From Streptomyces griseoloalbus (lineage in GTDB: Bacteria; Actinomycetota; Actinomycetes; Streptomycetales; Streptomycetaceae), in the NCBI GenBank assembly GCA_014650015.1, contig BMUD01000015.1, positions 124,001-188,000 of the forward strand: a stretch of DNA of 64,000 nucleotides. Direction: 5' to 3'. This document shows positions 43,086 to 51,458 of the stretch, piece by piece. Numbering within the stretch: position 1 is the stretch's first letter; each line of letters begins with the position of its first letter. The notes under the pieces are model-generated. The model saw only the letters and a list, made by a program, of their open reading frames with translations. It was not told the origin of the DNA and made no database searches. The translations under genes were made by a program, and so were the position numbers.

Positions 43086-43520
43086 TCAGGCCACGGTCTC
43101 GGAGAGCAGCCCCAGTTGCTCGAGGAAGGCCAACTGGTCGAAGTAGAGCCGATAGCTGACGATCCTGCCGTCCTCGACCGTGGCGAGATCCACCCCGCGG
43201 ATCCTGATCTCCTTCCCCGTCGCCGGTACGGACCGACCGTCCGGCGACTGCGACGGACCGGTGTTCCTGCCACTGAAGTACCCCTCGTCGATCGCGGTGC
43301 TGCCGACCTCGAACGTGTGCAGCGACTCGTACCGGGCGTCGGGCACGGCCGTCTTGATCTGCCGCCAGTACTCGACGATCTCGTCCCGCCCGTGCAGCTC
43401 CCCGGCCTCGGGCGTGTAGGCGACGGCGTTCTGCGCGTACAACTCCGCCACGACCCTCAGATCCGGGGTCGTGGTGACCGCCTCGGTGAGCCGGTCCATG
43501 ACCTCGCGCGCCTCTCCCAT
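43086..43520 (-). CDS. SnoaL-like / NTF2-fold protein
   Basis: A 144-residue NTF2-fold protein of the SnoaL-like group: an N-terminal helix (REVMDRLTEAVTTTPDLRVV) and then a cone-shaped beta sheet with ELHGRDEIVEYWRQIKTAVPD and SYRLYFDQLAFLEQLGLL. Such proteins act as cyclases, isomerases or ligand binders, and no catalytic residue can be assigned. AGGAGGTG precedes the ATG at 43520. Three copies of GGCCTCAGG lie just past its stop, in the gap to ynfA. Confidence 0.88.
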   Translation of the reverse strand: MGEAREVMDRLTEAVTTTPDLRVVAELYAQNAVAYTPEAGELHGRDEIVEYWRQIKTAVPDARYESLHTFEVGSTAIDEGYFSGRNTGPSQSPDGRSVPATGKEIRIRGVDLATVEDGRIVSYRLYFDQLAFLEQLGLLSETVA

Positions 43521-43672
43521 GATCCACCTCCTGCCCCGCAGGACCCCCCGTCCCATTCTCCCACCGGGGCACCGCCCCCGCCGCCGCCCGGCCGGGCCCG
43601 CCTATGCTGGCCGGGCAGTCCCGGCCACGAGCGAACGGGCCGGACCGCCCGCACCGCCCGCCCGCACCGCCC

Positions 43673-43703
43673 GTCCGTAGCGCATGTCCGTAGCGCATGT
43701 CCG
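43673..43703. repeat. 13-bp tandem duplication upstream of the SDR gene
   Basis: GTCCGTAGCGCAT occurs twice in tandem with a partial third copy, just before the SDR ribosome site. Each copy contributes an ATG-like triplet, which obscures the gene start. Confidence 0.7.
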
Positions 43704-43726
43704 CACCGTCGCCCGAGGAGCAGTCC

Positions 43727-44503
43727 ATGGCCACCGCCGCACCGTCCGCCGCGTCCCGTATCGCCGTCGTCACGGGTGCGAGCAGCGGGATCGGCGCCGC
43801 CACGGCCCGCCGGCTCGCCGAGGCCGGGTACCGCGTCGTCCTCACCGCCCGCCGCAAGGACCGCATCGAGGCGCTCGCCGAGGAGCTCACCGCGGCCGGC
43901 CACTCGGCCGCCGCGTACCCGCTCGACGTCACCGACCGCGCGGCCGTCGACGAGTTCGCCACCGCCTTCAAGACCGTCGGCGTCCTCGTCAACAACGCCG
44001 GTGGCGCACTCGGCGCCGACCCGGTCGCCACCGGCGACCCGGACGACTGGCGCACGATGTACGAGACGAACGTCCTCGGCACCCTCAACATCACCCAGGC
44101 CCTGCTGCCCAAGCTCGACGCGAGCGGTGACGGCACGGTCGTGGTCGTCTCCTCCACCGCCGGCCACGCCACCTACGAGGGCGGCGCGGGCTATGTCGCC
44201 GCCAAGCACGCCGAGCACGTCCTCGCCGAGACCCTGCGCCTGGAGATCGTCGGCCGCCCGGTGCGCGTCATCGAGATCGCGCCCGGCATGGTCAGGACGG
44301 AGGAGTTCGCCCTCACCCGCTTCGGCGGCGACACGGAGAAGGCCGCCAAGGTGTACCAGGGCGTGGCCGAACCCCTCACCGCGGACGACGTGGCCGACAC
44401 CATCGCCTGGGCGGTGACCCGCCCGCCCCACGTCAACATCGACCTGCTGGTCGTCCGCCCGCGCGCACAGGCGTCCAACAGCAAGATCCACAGGGAGGCG
44501 TGA
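43727..44503 (+). CDS. Short-chain dehydrogenase/reductase, NAD(P)-dependent
   Basis: A 258-residue classical SDR. The nucleotide motif is TGASSGIGAATARRL, with NNAGG, catalytic Ser in VVSSTAG and Tyr-x3-Lys in GYVAAKHAE. The family of YdfG/serine-type dehydrogenases is closest in style (IEIAPGMVRTEEF). The ATG at 43727 follows GAGGAG; an ATG ten codons earlier lies in a 13-bp tandem repeat. Its TGA overlaps the start of the DUF6126 gene (TGATG), so the two are co-translated. Confidence 0.92.
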   Translation: MATAAPSAASRIAVVTGASSGIGAATARRLAEAGYRVVLTARRKDRIEALAEELTAAGHSAAAYPLDVTDRAAVDEFATAFKTVGVLVNNAGGALGADPVATGDPDDWRTMYETNVLGTLNITQALLPKLDASGDGTVVVVSSTAGHATYEGGAGYVAAKHAEHVLAETLRLEIVGRPVRVIEIAPGMVRTEEFALTRFGGDTEKAAKVYQGVAEPLTADDVADTIAWAVTRPPHVNIDLLVVRPRAQASNSKIHREA

Positions 44504-44655
44504 TGCCCGACCCGGACGCCGAGGCGGCCGACCGGCGCCGCCTGGCCCTGGAGAAGAAACGCGAACGCTACGTCTGGTACTACCTCGCCTACTTCCTCTT
44601 CGGCATCCACATCGTGGCGTTCGTGATGATCTACGCGGTGACCCACGCGAAGTAG
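44503..44655 (+). CDS. DUF6126-like 50-residue membrane protein
   Basis: A 50-residue protein: a charged N-terminus (PDPDAEAADRRRLALEKKRE) followed by one membrane helix (YYLAYFLFGIHIVAFVMIYAV). The ATG lies within the SDR stop (TGATG) and GGGAGG is just upstream, so it is real and co-translated. DUF6126-type proteins of this plan are widespread in Streptomyces and of unknown function. It may anchor or modulate the SDR (inference). Confidence 0.8.
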   Translation: MPDPDAEAADRRRLALEKKRERYVWYYLAYFLFGIHIVAFVMIYAVTHAK

Positions 44656-44761
44656 CGGTCACCCGGGCGGCCACGAAGCCGTCCATGCCCCGACGTCGAG
44701 CCGCAGGAGCCGCAGGGCTGACCCCACGGCTGCGTGCGGGCGCGGGACCTCGTACGGCCCA

Positions 44762-44785
44762 GGGGCCCCGGTATCCCGGGGCCCC
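44762..44785. terminator. Hairpin between the DUF6126 gene and rtcB
   Basis: GGGGCCCCGG and CCGGGGCCCC, perfect 10-bp arms with a TATC loop. It lies between convergent genes, 7 bp past the rtcB stop, so it can serve both directions. Confidence 0.8.
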
Positions 44786-44791
44786 GTTGAG

Positions 44792-45985
44792 TCAGCCCTT
44801 CACACAGACGACCTGCTTCAGCTTCGCGACGACCTCCACGAGGTCCCGCTGCTGGTCGATGACCTGCTCGATCGGCTTGTAAGCGCCCGGTATCTCGTCC
44901 ACGACGCCGGAGTCCTTACGGCACTCCACGCCCCGCGTCTGCTCCTCCAGGTCCTTCGTCGAGAAGCGCCGCTTCGCCGCGTTGCGGCTCATCCGCCGAC
45001 CGGCGCCGTGTGACGCCGAGTTGAAGGACTTGGCGTTTCCGAGGCCCTTGACGATGTACGAACCCGTGCCCATGGACCCGGGGATGATCCCGTACTCGCC
45101 GGAACCCGCCCGGATCGCGCCCTTCCGGGTCACCAGCAGGTCCATGCCCTCGTAGCGCTCCTCGGCCACGTAGTTGTGGTGGGCGCTGATCTCCGGCTCG
45201 AAGGTCGGCCCGGCCTTCTTGAACTCCTTGCGGATCACGTCCTTCAGGAGCGCCATCATGATCGAGCGGTTGTACTTCGCGTACTCCTGCGCCCAGAACA
45301 GGTCGTTGCGGTACGCCGCCATCTGCGGGGTGTCCGCGACGAAGACGGCGAGGTCGCGGTCGACCAGGCCCTGGTTGTGCGGGAGCTTCTGGGCCACGCC
45401 GATGTGGTGCTCGGCGAGTTCCTTGCCGATGTTGCGGGAACCGGAGTGCAGCATGAGCCACACGGAACCGGATGTATCCGTACATACTTCTACGAAATGG
45501 TTTCCGCCGCCCAGCGTCCCCATCTGCTTGGTGGCGCGCTCCGCGCGGAACTTGACCGCGTCCGCCACCCCGCCGAACCGCGCCCAGAAGTCGTCCCAGC
45601 CGCCGGTCGGGAAGGCGTGCAGCCGGCCCGGGTCGACGGGGTCGCCGTGCATGCCCCGCCCGACCGGAATCGCCTGCTCGATCTTGGACCGCAGCCGCGA
45701 GAGATCACCGGGGAGGTCGTTCGCCGTCAGGGACGTCCTCACCGCCGACATCCCGCAGCCGATGTCGACCCCCACCGCCGCCGGGCACACCGCACCGCGC
45801 ATCGCGATGACCGACCCGACCGTCGCGCCCTTGCCGTAGTGCACGTCCGGCATCACGGCCAGGCCCTTGATCCACGGCAGGGTGGCGACGTTCCGCAGCT
45901 GCTGGAGGGCGCCCTCCTCCACCGTCGCCGGGTCCGTCCACAGACGGATCGGCACCTTCGCACCCGGCAGCTCCACGTACGACAT
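44792..45985 (-). CDS. rtcB: RtcB family RNA ligase
   Basis: A 397-residue RtcB: GTP- and Mn-dependent ligase joining 2',3'-cyclic phosphate or 3'-phosphate RNA ends to 5'-OH ends, used in RNA repair. Metal and active-site motifs are VGVDIGCGMSAV, LGGGNHFVEV, HSGSRNIGK, EISAHHNY and the guanylylated His in SHGAGRRMSR. The ATG at 45985 has GGAG 6 bases before it. No archease or RtcA is nearby. A short run of rare codons at 45468-45500 contains an AT-rich palindrome inside the gene. Confidence 0.94.
   Translation of the reverse strand: MSYVELPGAKVPIRLWTDPATVEEGALQQLRNVATLPWIKGLAVMPDVHYGKGATVGSVIAMRGAVCPAAVGVDIGCGMSAVRTSLTANDLPGDLSRLRSKIEQAIPVGRGMHGDPVDPGRLHAFPTGGWDDFWARFGGVADAVKFRAERATKQMGTLGGGNHFVEVCTDTSGSVWLMLHSGSRNIGKELAEHHIGVAQKLPHNQGLVDRDLAVFVADTPQMAAYRNDLFWAQEYAKYNRSIMMALLKDVIRKEFKKAGPTFEPEISAHHNYVAEERYEGMDLLVTRKGAIRAGSGEYGIIPGSMGTGSYIVKGLGNAKSFNSASHGAGRRMSRNAAKRRFSTKDLEEQTRGVECRKDSGVVDEIPGAYKPIEQVIDQQRDLVEVVAKLKQVVCVKG
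45472..45485. other. AT-rich palindrome inside rtcB
   Basis: ATGTA-TCCG-TACAT lies in a patch where rtcB uses rare codons (GTA, GAA, GTA, TGT, GAT, ACA). The protein sequence here is ordinary, so the nucleotide sequence itself may be constrained. Function unknown. Confidence 0.45.
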
Positions 45986-46200
45986 AACGTCTCCATTCCC
46001 CCGAAAGCCAGCAGAAGTCCTGAATCGCAAAACCGGCGCCAAGGTCGACGAAAAGGGATGACGGACCGGCGTCCACGGCAGTGCGTGCGATACACATTGT
46101 CTGCGGGGGGCGCCCCCCTGCGGCAAGCGATTAACCAGCGGGGACACTGGGGAGACCCGGCGGGCACCGGCCCGCACCCACCGTCGAGAGGAGCCCGACC

Positions 46201-47046
46201 GTGCAGCGGAAGGCGTACGTATCCGGCGTCGCCGCGCTCCTGGCGGCCGTGCTGACCGGCTGCACCGGCAGCTCGGACGACGGCGGCCCGTCGGACAACT
46301 CCAACCCGGGAAGTGCCGGTACGGCGACCCAGGCCGCCCAGCCCGGCAAGTACGCCACCCTCCCCGAGCCCTGCGGCGCGGTCGACGACCGGACGCTCGG
46401 CGAACTCCTGCCCGGCGTCCAGGAGATGGCCGACGAGACGCAGCGCGAGGACGCGTACGCGGGCGAGGCGACCCTCACCTACGACACCGACCGCAAGGTG
46501 GGCTGCCGCTGGAAGGTGGAGTCGGCGGAGGCGACCGACCATCTGCTGGTCGACTTCGAACGGATCGTCTCCTACGACAACGCCGTCAGCGACGACGCCC
46601 AGGCCGAACAGCTCTTCGCGACGAAGCAGGCGGCGGCGCAACTCCCGGAGCCGACGGTCACGGAGTCCGGCTCTCCCTCCACCGGCCCTTCCGCGAACGC
46701 GAGTTCGTCGCCCTCCGCCTCGGCCTCCTCCTCGCCCTCGACCTCCTCCTCGGCCTCCGACTCGCCCTCGTCCGGGGCCTCCTCACCCCCCGCCGGTGCG
46801 TCCGACCTCCAGCCCCGCATCCTGGAGGACCTCGGTGACGAGGCGTTCCTCGACGACGAGCTGAACAGCTCCGGTTCGACCGCGAAGCAGCGCACGGTGA
46901 CTGTGGCGTTCCGCACGTCCAACGTGATCGTGACGATCGAGTACGCGGAGCAGCCGGTGACCGTCGGCGCCGTCCCGGACAGCAAGGAATTGCAGGACAG
47001 GGCCCGGAAGCTGGCCTCGGAGCTGGCCGATGCGCTGGGCGGCTGA
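46201..47046 (+). CDS. DUF3558 lipoprotein, copy 1
   Basis: A 281-residue secreted lipoprotein. The signal peptide ends in the lipobox VLTGC near residue 21. The mature DUF3558 domain begins around LPEPCGAVDDRTLGELLPG and is split by a long Ser/Pro-rich insert (about residues 155-200, mostly Ser-Ser-Pro-Ser-Ala). GTG start with GGAG 8 bases upstream. It is followed by a second DUF3558 gene, so the two are tandem paralogues. Function unknown; such proteins are surface-anchored in actinobacteria. Confidence 0.88.
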   Translation: MQRKAYVSGVAALLAAVLTGCTGSSDDGGPSDNSNPGSAGTATQAAQPGKYATLPEPCGAVDDRTLGELLPGVQEMADETQREDAYAGEATLTYDTDRKVGCRWKVESAEATDHLLVDFERIVSYDNAVSDDAQAEQLFATKQAAAQLPEPTVTESGSPSTGPSANASSSPSASASSSPSTSSSASDSPSSGASSPPAGASDLQPRILEDLGDEAFLDDELNSSGSTAKQRTVTVAFRTSNVIVTIEYAEQPVTVGAVPDSKELQDRARKLASELADALGG

Positions 47047-47179
47047 GCACCGTTCACAGCCCCTTCACCGCCCTGCGCACCGTGCGCGAAGGAAGACCAC
47101 ACGCGCGGCTCAACGCGTACCGTGACCCCTCGGACCCGTTCCGACCACAGGGAACACGAGCGTCATGAGTGAAGGAACC

Positions 47180-48025
47180 ATGCAGCGACGAGCACAGCGA
47201 GACCCGCGAGATCCGCGAGACCAGCGAGCGAAGCGCCTCCACCGCGTCCTTGTCTGCGCGGCCGCCGTCCCCGTGATGCTGATCGCCTCCGGCTGCTCCT
47301 CGGACTCCGGCTCCGACGACGGCAAGGACAAGGGCGCCGACGCCTCCGCGTCGCAGTCCGCGAGCCCGTCCCCGACCGTGCGGGCGGCGGCGTACAAGAA
47401 GCTCCCGGAGCCGTGCGCGGTGCTGTCCAAGAAGACCCTGGAGGACTTGGCGCCGAAGGCGAAGGCGGGCAAGGAGGGCAACTCGGACGACATCTCCACC
47501 CGCGCCAACTGCTCCTGGAACAGCCTGGACAACAACGGTGTGAAGGGCTCCCAGTTCCGCTGGCTGAACGTGTCGCTGCTGCGCTTCGACTCGGACACCA
47601 CCCGTGGCCCGGGCGACGAGCTGGCCAAGGAGTACTACGACAAGCAGGTGCGGGACGCACAGTCGGCCGAGGGCGCGAAGGGCACCAGGACGGAGCCGCT
47701 GACCGGCACCGGTGACGAGGCCATGGTGGTGCGGTACGACCTGAAGAAGAAGGAAGGCACCTTCAAGCAGCAGACGGTCGTCGCACGCGTCGAGAACGTG
47801 GTCGTCACCCTCGACTACAACGGCGCCGGCCTCGCCGGTGACAAGACGCCGGACGCCGACGACCTGGTGAAGGACGCGCAGAAGGCGGCCAAGGAGGCCG
47901 TCGCGTCGGTGACGGAGGCCAACGGCGCGGCGGCGGCGAGCGGTTCCCCGTCCACGTCGCCCTCCACGTCGGCTTCCCAGTCGGCCTCGGCGTCGGCTTC
48001 GAAGCCCGCCTCCGGCAAGGCCTGA
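47180..48025 (+). CDS. DUF3558 lipoprotein, copy 2
   Basis: A 281-residue lipoprotein paralogous to the preceding gene: basic N-terminus with Asp/Arg repeats (RDPRDPRDQRAKR), hydrophobic stretch, lipobox MLIASGC, Ser/Ala linker, then LPEPCAVLSKKTLEDLAPKA as in copy 1. A Ser/Ala-rich tail ends the chain. The ATG at 47180 has GAAGGA 4 bases upstream and matches the start of copy 1 (MQR); an ATG 15 bases earlier is possible. Function unknown. Confidence 0.87.
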   Translation: MQRRAQRDPRDPRDQRAKRLHRVLVCAAAVPVMLIASGCSSDSGSDDGKDKGADASASQSASPSPTVRAAAYKKLPEPCAVLSKKTLEDLAPKAKAGKEGNSDDISTRANCSWNSLDNNGVKGSQFRWLNVSLLRFDSDTTRGPGDELAKEYYDKQVRDAQSAEGAKGTRTEPLTGTGDEAMVVRYDLKKKEGTFKQQTVVARVENVVVTLDYNGAGLAGDKTPDADDLVKDAQKAAKEAVASVTEANGAAAASGSPSTSPSTSASQSASASASKPASGKA

Positions 48026-48113
48026 CCCCCGCAGGACCGGACCGGCCACCCGTCCCCCGCACACATGTGCCACTCTGTGGTGCGCAACAACACGCACTGG
48101 GAGGGGAGTACGG

Positions 48114-49493
48114 GTGGCCGCGCCACTGCAGCTGACACGTATGCACCGGGTTCTCATCGGCGTTGTCGTCACCGGTGCCGTCATCATCGCCGGGATCGGC
48201 TTCGCCGGTTCGTACGCGGCTGTCCGTGAACTGGCCCTGCAGAAGGGCTTCGGGAACTTCAGCTACGTCTTCCCGATCGGCATCGACGCCGGTATCTGCG
48301 TACTGCTGGCCCTGGATCTGCTGCTGACCTGGATCCGTATCCCGTTCCCGCTGCTGCGGCAGACGGCGTGGCTGCTGACGGCGGCGACGATCGCCTTCAA
48401 CGGCGCGGCGGCGTGGCCCGACCCGCTCGGGGTGGGCATGCACGGTGTGATCCCGGTGCTGTTCGTGGTCTCGGTGGAGGCGGCCCGGCACGCGATCGGG
48501 CGGATCGCCGACATCACCGCCGACAAGCACATGGAGGGCGTCCGCCTCACCCGCTGGATGCTGTCGCCGGTCCCGACCTTCCTGCTGTGGCGCCGGATGA
48601 AGCTGTGGGAGCTGCGCTCCTACGAGCAGGTGATCAAGCTGGAGCAGGAGCGCCTGGTCTACCAGGCCCGCCTCCGCTCCCGCTTCGGCCGTTCCTGGCG
48701 CCGCAAGGCCCCGGTGGAGGCCCTCATGCCGCTGCGCCTGGCCAAGTACGGCGTCCCCCTCGCCGAAACGGCCCCCGCGGGCCTGGCAGCGGCCGGCATA
48801 GAACCGGCCCTCCTCCCCCCGTCCCCCACCGACCTGACCAAAGGCACCCCCACCGCGGCCCTGGCAACGGGCAGCCACACGGCGATAGCCCCGGCCGGCC
48901 CCGCCGACGCGGCCGCGGGCGGCCCCGCCGACCTGGCCGCGGACAGTCGTGCCGCCGGGACGGCACGGGTGGGCACGGCAGCTCACCCCGGCGAGCAGCA
49001 GCGGGAACTCGAGGGCCACCCCCACCCCGGTCACCAGGACGACCCGGCCGCCAATCCCTGGCTGCACGCCCGCGACCCGCAGTCGGTCGAGTACCACGGC
49101 GGCTACGACCCGACCTATGACCCGGACGAGGAGTACGCCCGCTGGTACGCGGAGCAGCAGCAGGCCGAGCAGTACCAGGACCAGTTCGAGGAAGAACCCC
49201 CCGTCCCGGAACCCTCTCCGGAGGAGACCGGCAGCTTCCCCATCCCGGTGACCCCCGGCCGCACCCGCGAGCTCGGCGAAGGCGGCGGCACCCCGGTCGC
49301 CGACCCGGACGAGGAGGCGTACTACCAGGTCTTCAAGAAGTCGATCAACGGCAGCTACCCGACGCCCCGGGAGTTCGGCGACAACGTCGAGGCGGAGTTC
49401 AGCCTCACGCTCCCGCCGGAGGAGACCAAGCGCCTGGTCACCCGCTTCACGAACCGCTTCAACGCGGAACTGGAAGAGGACCACATCGCGTAG
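48114..49493 (+). CDS. DUF2637 membrane protein
   Basis: A 459-residue protein. The N-terminal DUF2637 region has four membrane helices (about 9-130, MHRVLIGVVVTGAVIIAGIG to VIPVLFVVSVEAARHAIG), followed by a cytoplasmic segment with RMKLWELRSYEQVIKLEQER. A long disordered Pro/Ala/Glu-rich middle leads to a conserved C-terminal stretch EEAYYQVFKKSINGSYPTPR. DUF2637 is also found in plasmid spread (Spd) proteins, but this copy sits among housekeeping genes. GTG start after GGGAGGGGAG. Confidence 0.88.
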   Translation: MAAPLQLTRMHRVLIGVVVTGAVIIAGIGFAGSYAAVRELALQKGFGNFSYVFPIGIDAGICVLLALDLLLTWIRIPFPLLRQTAWLLTAATIAFNGAAAWPDPLGVGMHGVIPVLFVVSVEAARHAIGRIADITADKHMEGVRLTRWMLSPVPTFLLWRRMKLWELRSYEQVIKLEQERLVYQARLRSRFGRSWRRKAPVEALMPLRLAKYGVPLAETAPAGLAAAGIEPALLPPSPTDLTKGTPTAALATGSHTAIAPAGPADAAAGGPADLAADSRAAGTARVGTAAHPGEQQRELEGHPHPGHQDDPAANPWLHARDPQSVEYHGGYDPTYDPDEEYARWYAEQQQAEQYQDQFEEEPPVPEPSPEETGSFPIPVTPGRTRELGEGGGTPVADPDEEAYYQVFKKSINGSYPTPREFGDNVEAEFSLTLPPEETKRLVTRFTNRFNAELEEDHIA

Positions 49494-49512
49494 AGCCGGA
49501 GCCACGACGACG

Positions 49513-49548
49513 AGAGGGGGCGCCCGGCACACACCGGACGCCCCCTCT
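49513..49548. terminator. Bidirectional hairpin between the DUF2637 gene and lysS
   Basis: AGAGGGGGCG and CGCCCCCTCT arms with an inner CCGG/CCGG pair, between convergent genes and 17 bp from the lysS stop. Confidence 0.85.
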
Positions 49549-49565
49549 TCTCGTGGAACCGCGGT

Positions 49566-51299
49566 CTACTCCCCGAGCAGCGCCCGCACCCGCTCCTGTC
49601 CCACCGCGAGCAGCAGTGTGGGCAGACGCGGACCCGTGTCCCGCCCGACCAGCAGGTGGTACAGCAGCGCGAAGAAGGACCGCTGGGCGGTCTTGATCTC
49701 CGGCGGCAGCTCCTTGGGCGTGGCGTCGGCGGAGAAGCCGGCCTGGACCTTGGGCACGCCGTAGACGAGGTGGGTGAGCCCGTCCAGCGACCAGTTGTCG
49801 GCGAGGCCGTCGAGCAGCAGCCGCAGGGACTGCCGCGCCTGCTCGTCGAGCGACTTCAGCAGCTCGGCGTCGGGCTCCGCGCGGACGATGGTGCGCTGGT
49901 CGGCGGGGACGTGGGTGTTGATCCACGCCTCGGCCTTGTCGTAGCGAGGCCGGGCCTCGTCCAGCGTCGCCGGCGGGTTCGCCGGGTCGAGGTCGCTGAG
50001 GATGCGCAGCGCCTGGTCCTCGTGACCGGCGGTGATGTCCGCCACCGAGGCCAGCGTGCGGTACGGCAGCGGCCTGGGTGTCCTCGGCAGCTCACCGCCG
50101 GCGGTGCCCACCGCGCGGGAGTGCGCGGCCGCGTCGGCGGGCAGCGCGGAGCCGTCGGCGACCTTGGCGTCGAGGCGGTCCCACTCGTCGTAGAGGCGCT
50201 GGATCTCCTGGTCGAAGGCGATCTTGAAGGACTGGTTGGGCCGGCGCCGGGCGTAGAGCCAGCGCAGCAGCTGCGGCTCCATGATCTTCAGGGCGTCGGC
50301 CGGGGTCGGTACCCCACCGCGCGAGGACGACATCTTGGCCATGCCGCTGATGCCGACGAAGGCGTACATGGGCCCGATGGGCTGCTTGCCGCCGAAGATC
50401 CCGACGATCTGCCCGCCCACCTGGAACGACGACCCCGGCGAGGAGTGGTCGACCCCGCTGGGCTCGAAGATCACGCCCTCGTACGCCCAGCGCATGGGCC
50501 AGTCGACCTTCCAGACCAGCTTGCCGCGGTTGAACTCGTTCAGCCGGACGGTCTCGGAGAAGCCGCACACCGAGCAGGCGTAGGTCAGCTCGGTGGAGTC
50601 GTCGTCGTAGGACGTGACGGTGGTGAAGTCCTTCTCGCAGTTGCCGCAGTACGGCTTGTACGGGAAGTACCCGGCGGCACCGGCGCTGCCGTCGTCCTCG
50701 GCCGCGGCGCCGGAGCCCTCGGCGGCCTCCAGCTCGGCCTCGTCGACGGGCTTCTGCTGCTGCTTCTTCGCCGGGGTCTTCTTGGTGCGGTACTGCGCGA
50801 GGATCGCGTCGATGTCGCCGCGGTGCCGCATGGCGTGCAGGATCTGCTCGCGGTAGACGCCGCTGGTGTACTGCTCGGTCTGGCTGATCCCGTCGAACTC
50901 GACGCCCATCTCGGCCAGCGAGGTGATCATCGCGGCCTTGAAGTGCTCGGCCCAGTTCGGGTGCGCCGAGCCCTTGGGCGCCGGGACGGAGGTGAGCGGC
51001 TTGCCGATGTGCTCGGACCACGTCTCGTCGACGCCGGTGACGCCGGCCGGGACCTTGCGGTACCGGTCGTAGTCGTCCCAGGAGATCAGGTGCCGCACCT
51101 GGTGGCCGCGGCGGCGGATCTCGTCGGCGACGAGGTGCGGGGTCATGACCTCGCGGAGGTTGCCCAGGTGGATCGGGCCGGAGGGCGACAGCCCGGACGC
51201 GACGACGACCGGTTTGCCCGGGGCCCGACGCTCCGACTCCTCGATGACCTCATCCGCGAAACGGGAGACCCAGTCGGTGGTCTCGGTGCTCTGAGCCAC
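49566..51299 (-). CDS. lysS: Lysyl-tRNA synthetase, class I
   Basis: A 577-residue class I LysRS. HIGH-type motif HLGN in SGPIHLGNLREV and KMSKS-type motif KMSSSRGG. Two cysteine pairs (CGNCEKD, CSVCGF) form a zinc ribbon typical of the archaeal/actinobacterial class I enzyme. A low-complexity Lys/Gln/Ala insert sits near residues 165-205. I chose the GTG at 51299 with AAGGA 9 bases upstream; another GTG nine bases before is possible. Divergent from argS with about 160 bp between, an arrangement typical of Streptomyces. Confidence 0.95.
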   Translation of the reverse strand: MAQSTETTDWVSRFADEVIEESERRAPGKPVVVASGLSPSGPIHLGNLREVMTPHLVADEIRRRGHQVRHLISWDDYDRYRKVPAGVTGVDETWSEHIGKPLTSVPAPKGSAHPNWAEHFKAAMITSLAEMGVEFDGISQTEQYTSGVYREQILHAMRHRGDIDAILAQYRTKKTPAKKQQQKPVDEAELEAAEGSGAAAEDDGSAGAAGYFPYKPYCGNCEKDFTTVTSYDDDSTELTYACSVCGFSETVRLNEFNRGKLVWKVDWPMRWAYEGVIFEPSGVDHSSPGSSFQVGGQIVGIFGGKQPIGPMYAFVGISGMAKMSSSRGGVPTPADALKIMEPQLLRWLYARRRPNQSFKIAFDQEIQRLYDEWDRLDAKVADGSALPADAAAHSRAVGTAGGELPRTPRPLPYRTLASVADITAGHEDQALRILSDLDPANPPATLDEARPRYDKAEAWINTHVPADQRTIVRAEPDAELLKSLDEQARQSLRLLLDGLADNWSLDGLTHLVYGVPKVQAGFSADATPKELPPEIKTAQRSFFALLYHLLVGRDTGPRLPTLLLAVGQERVRALLGE

Positions 51300-51458
51300 G
51301 ATCGGCACGTCCTTCTTTCTGCTCGAACAGCCGGTACGGTCGCACGGCTGACCGCTCCATTCTCCCAGTCCGGCCCGCATCCGCGAAAACCGCTTTTCAC
51401 CGCGTGGGATACTCGGCTTCGTCAGTAGTCCACGAACCCGAGCAGAACGGCAGCCTCC

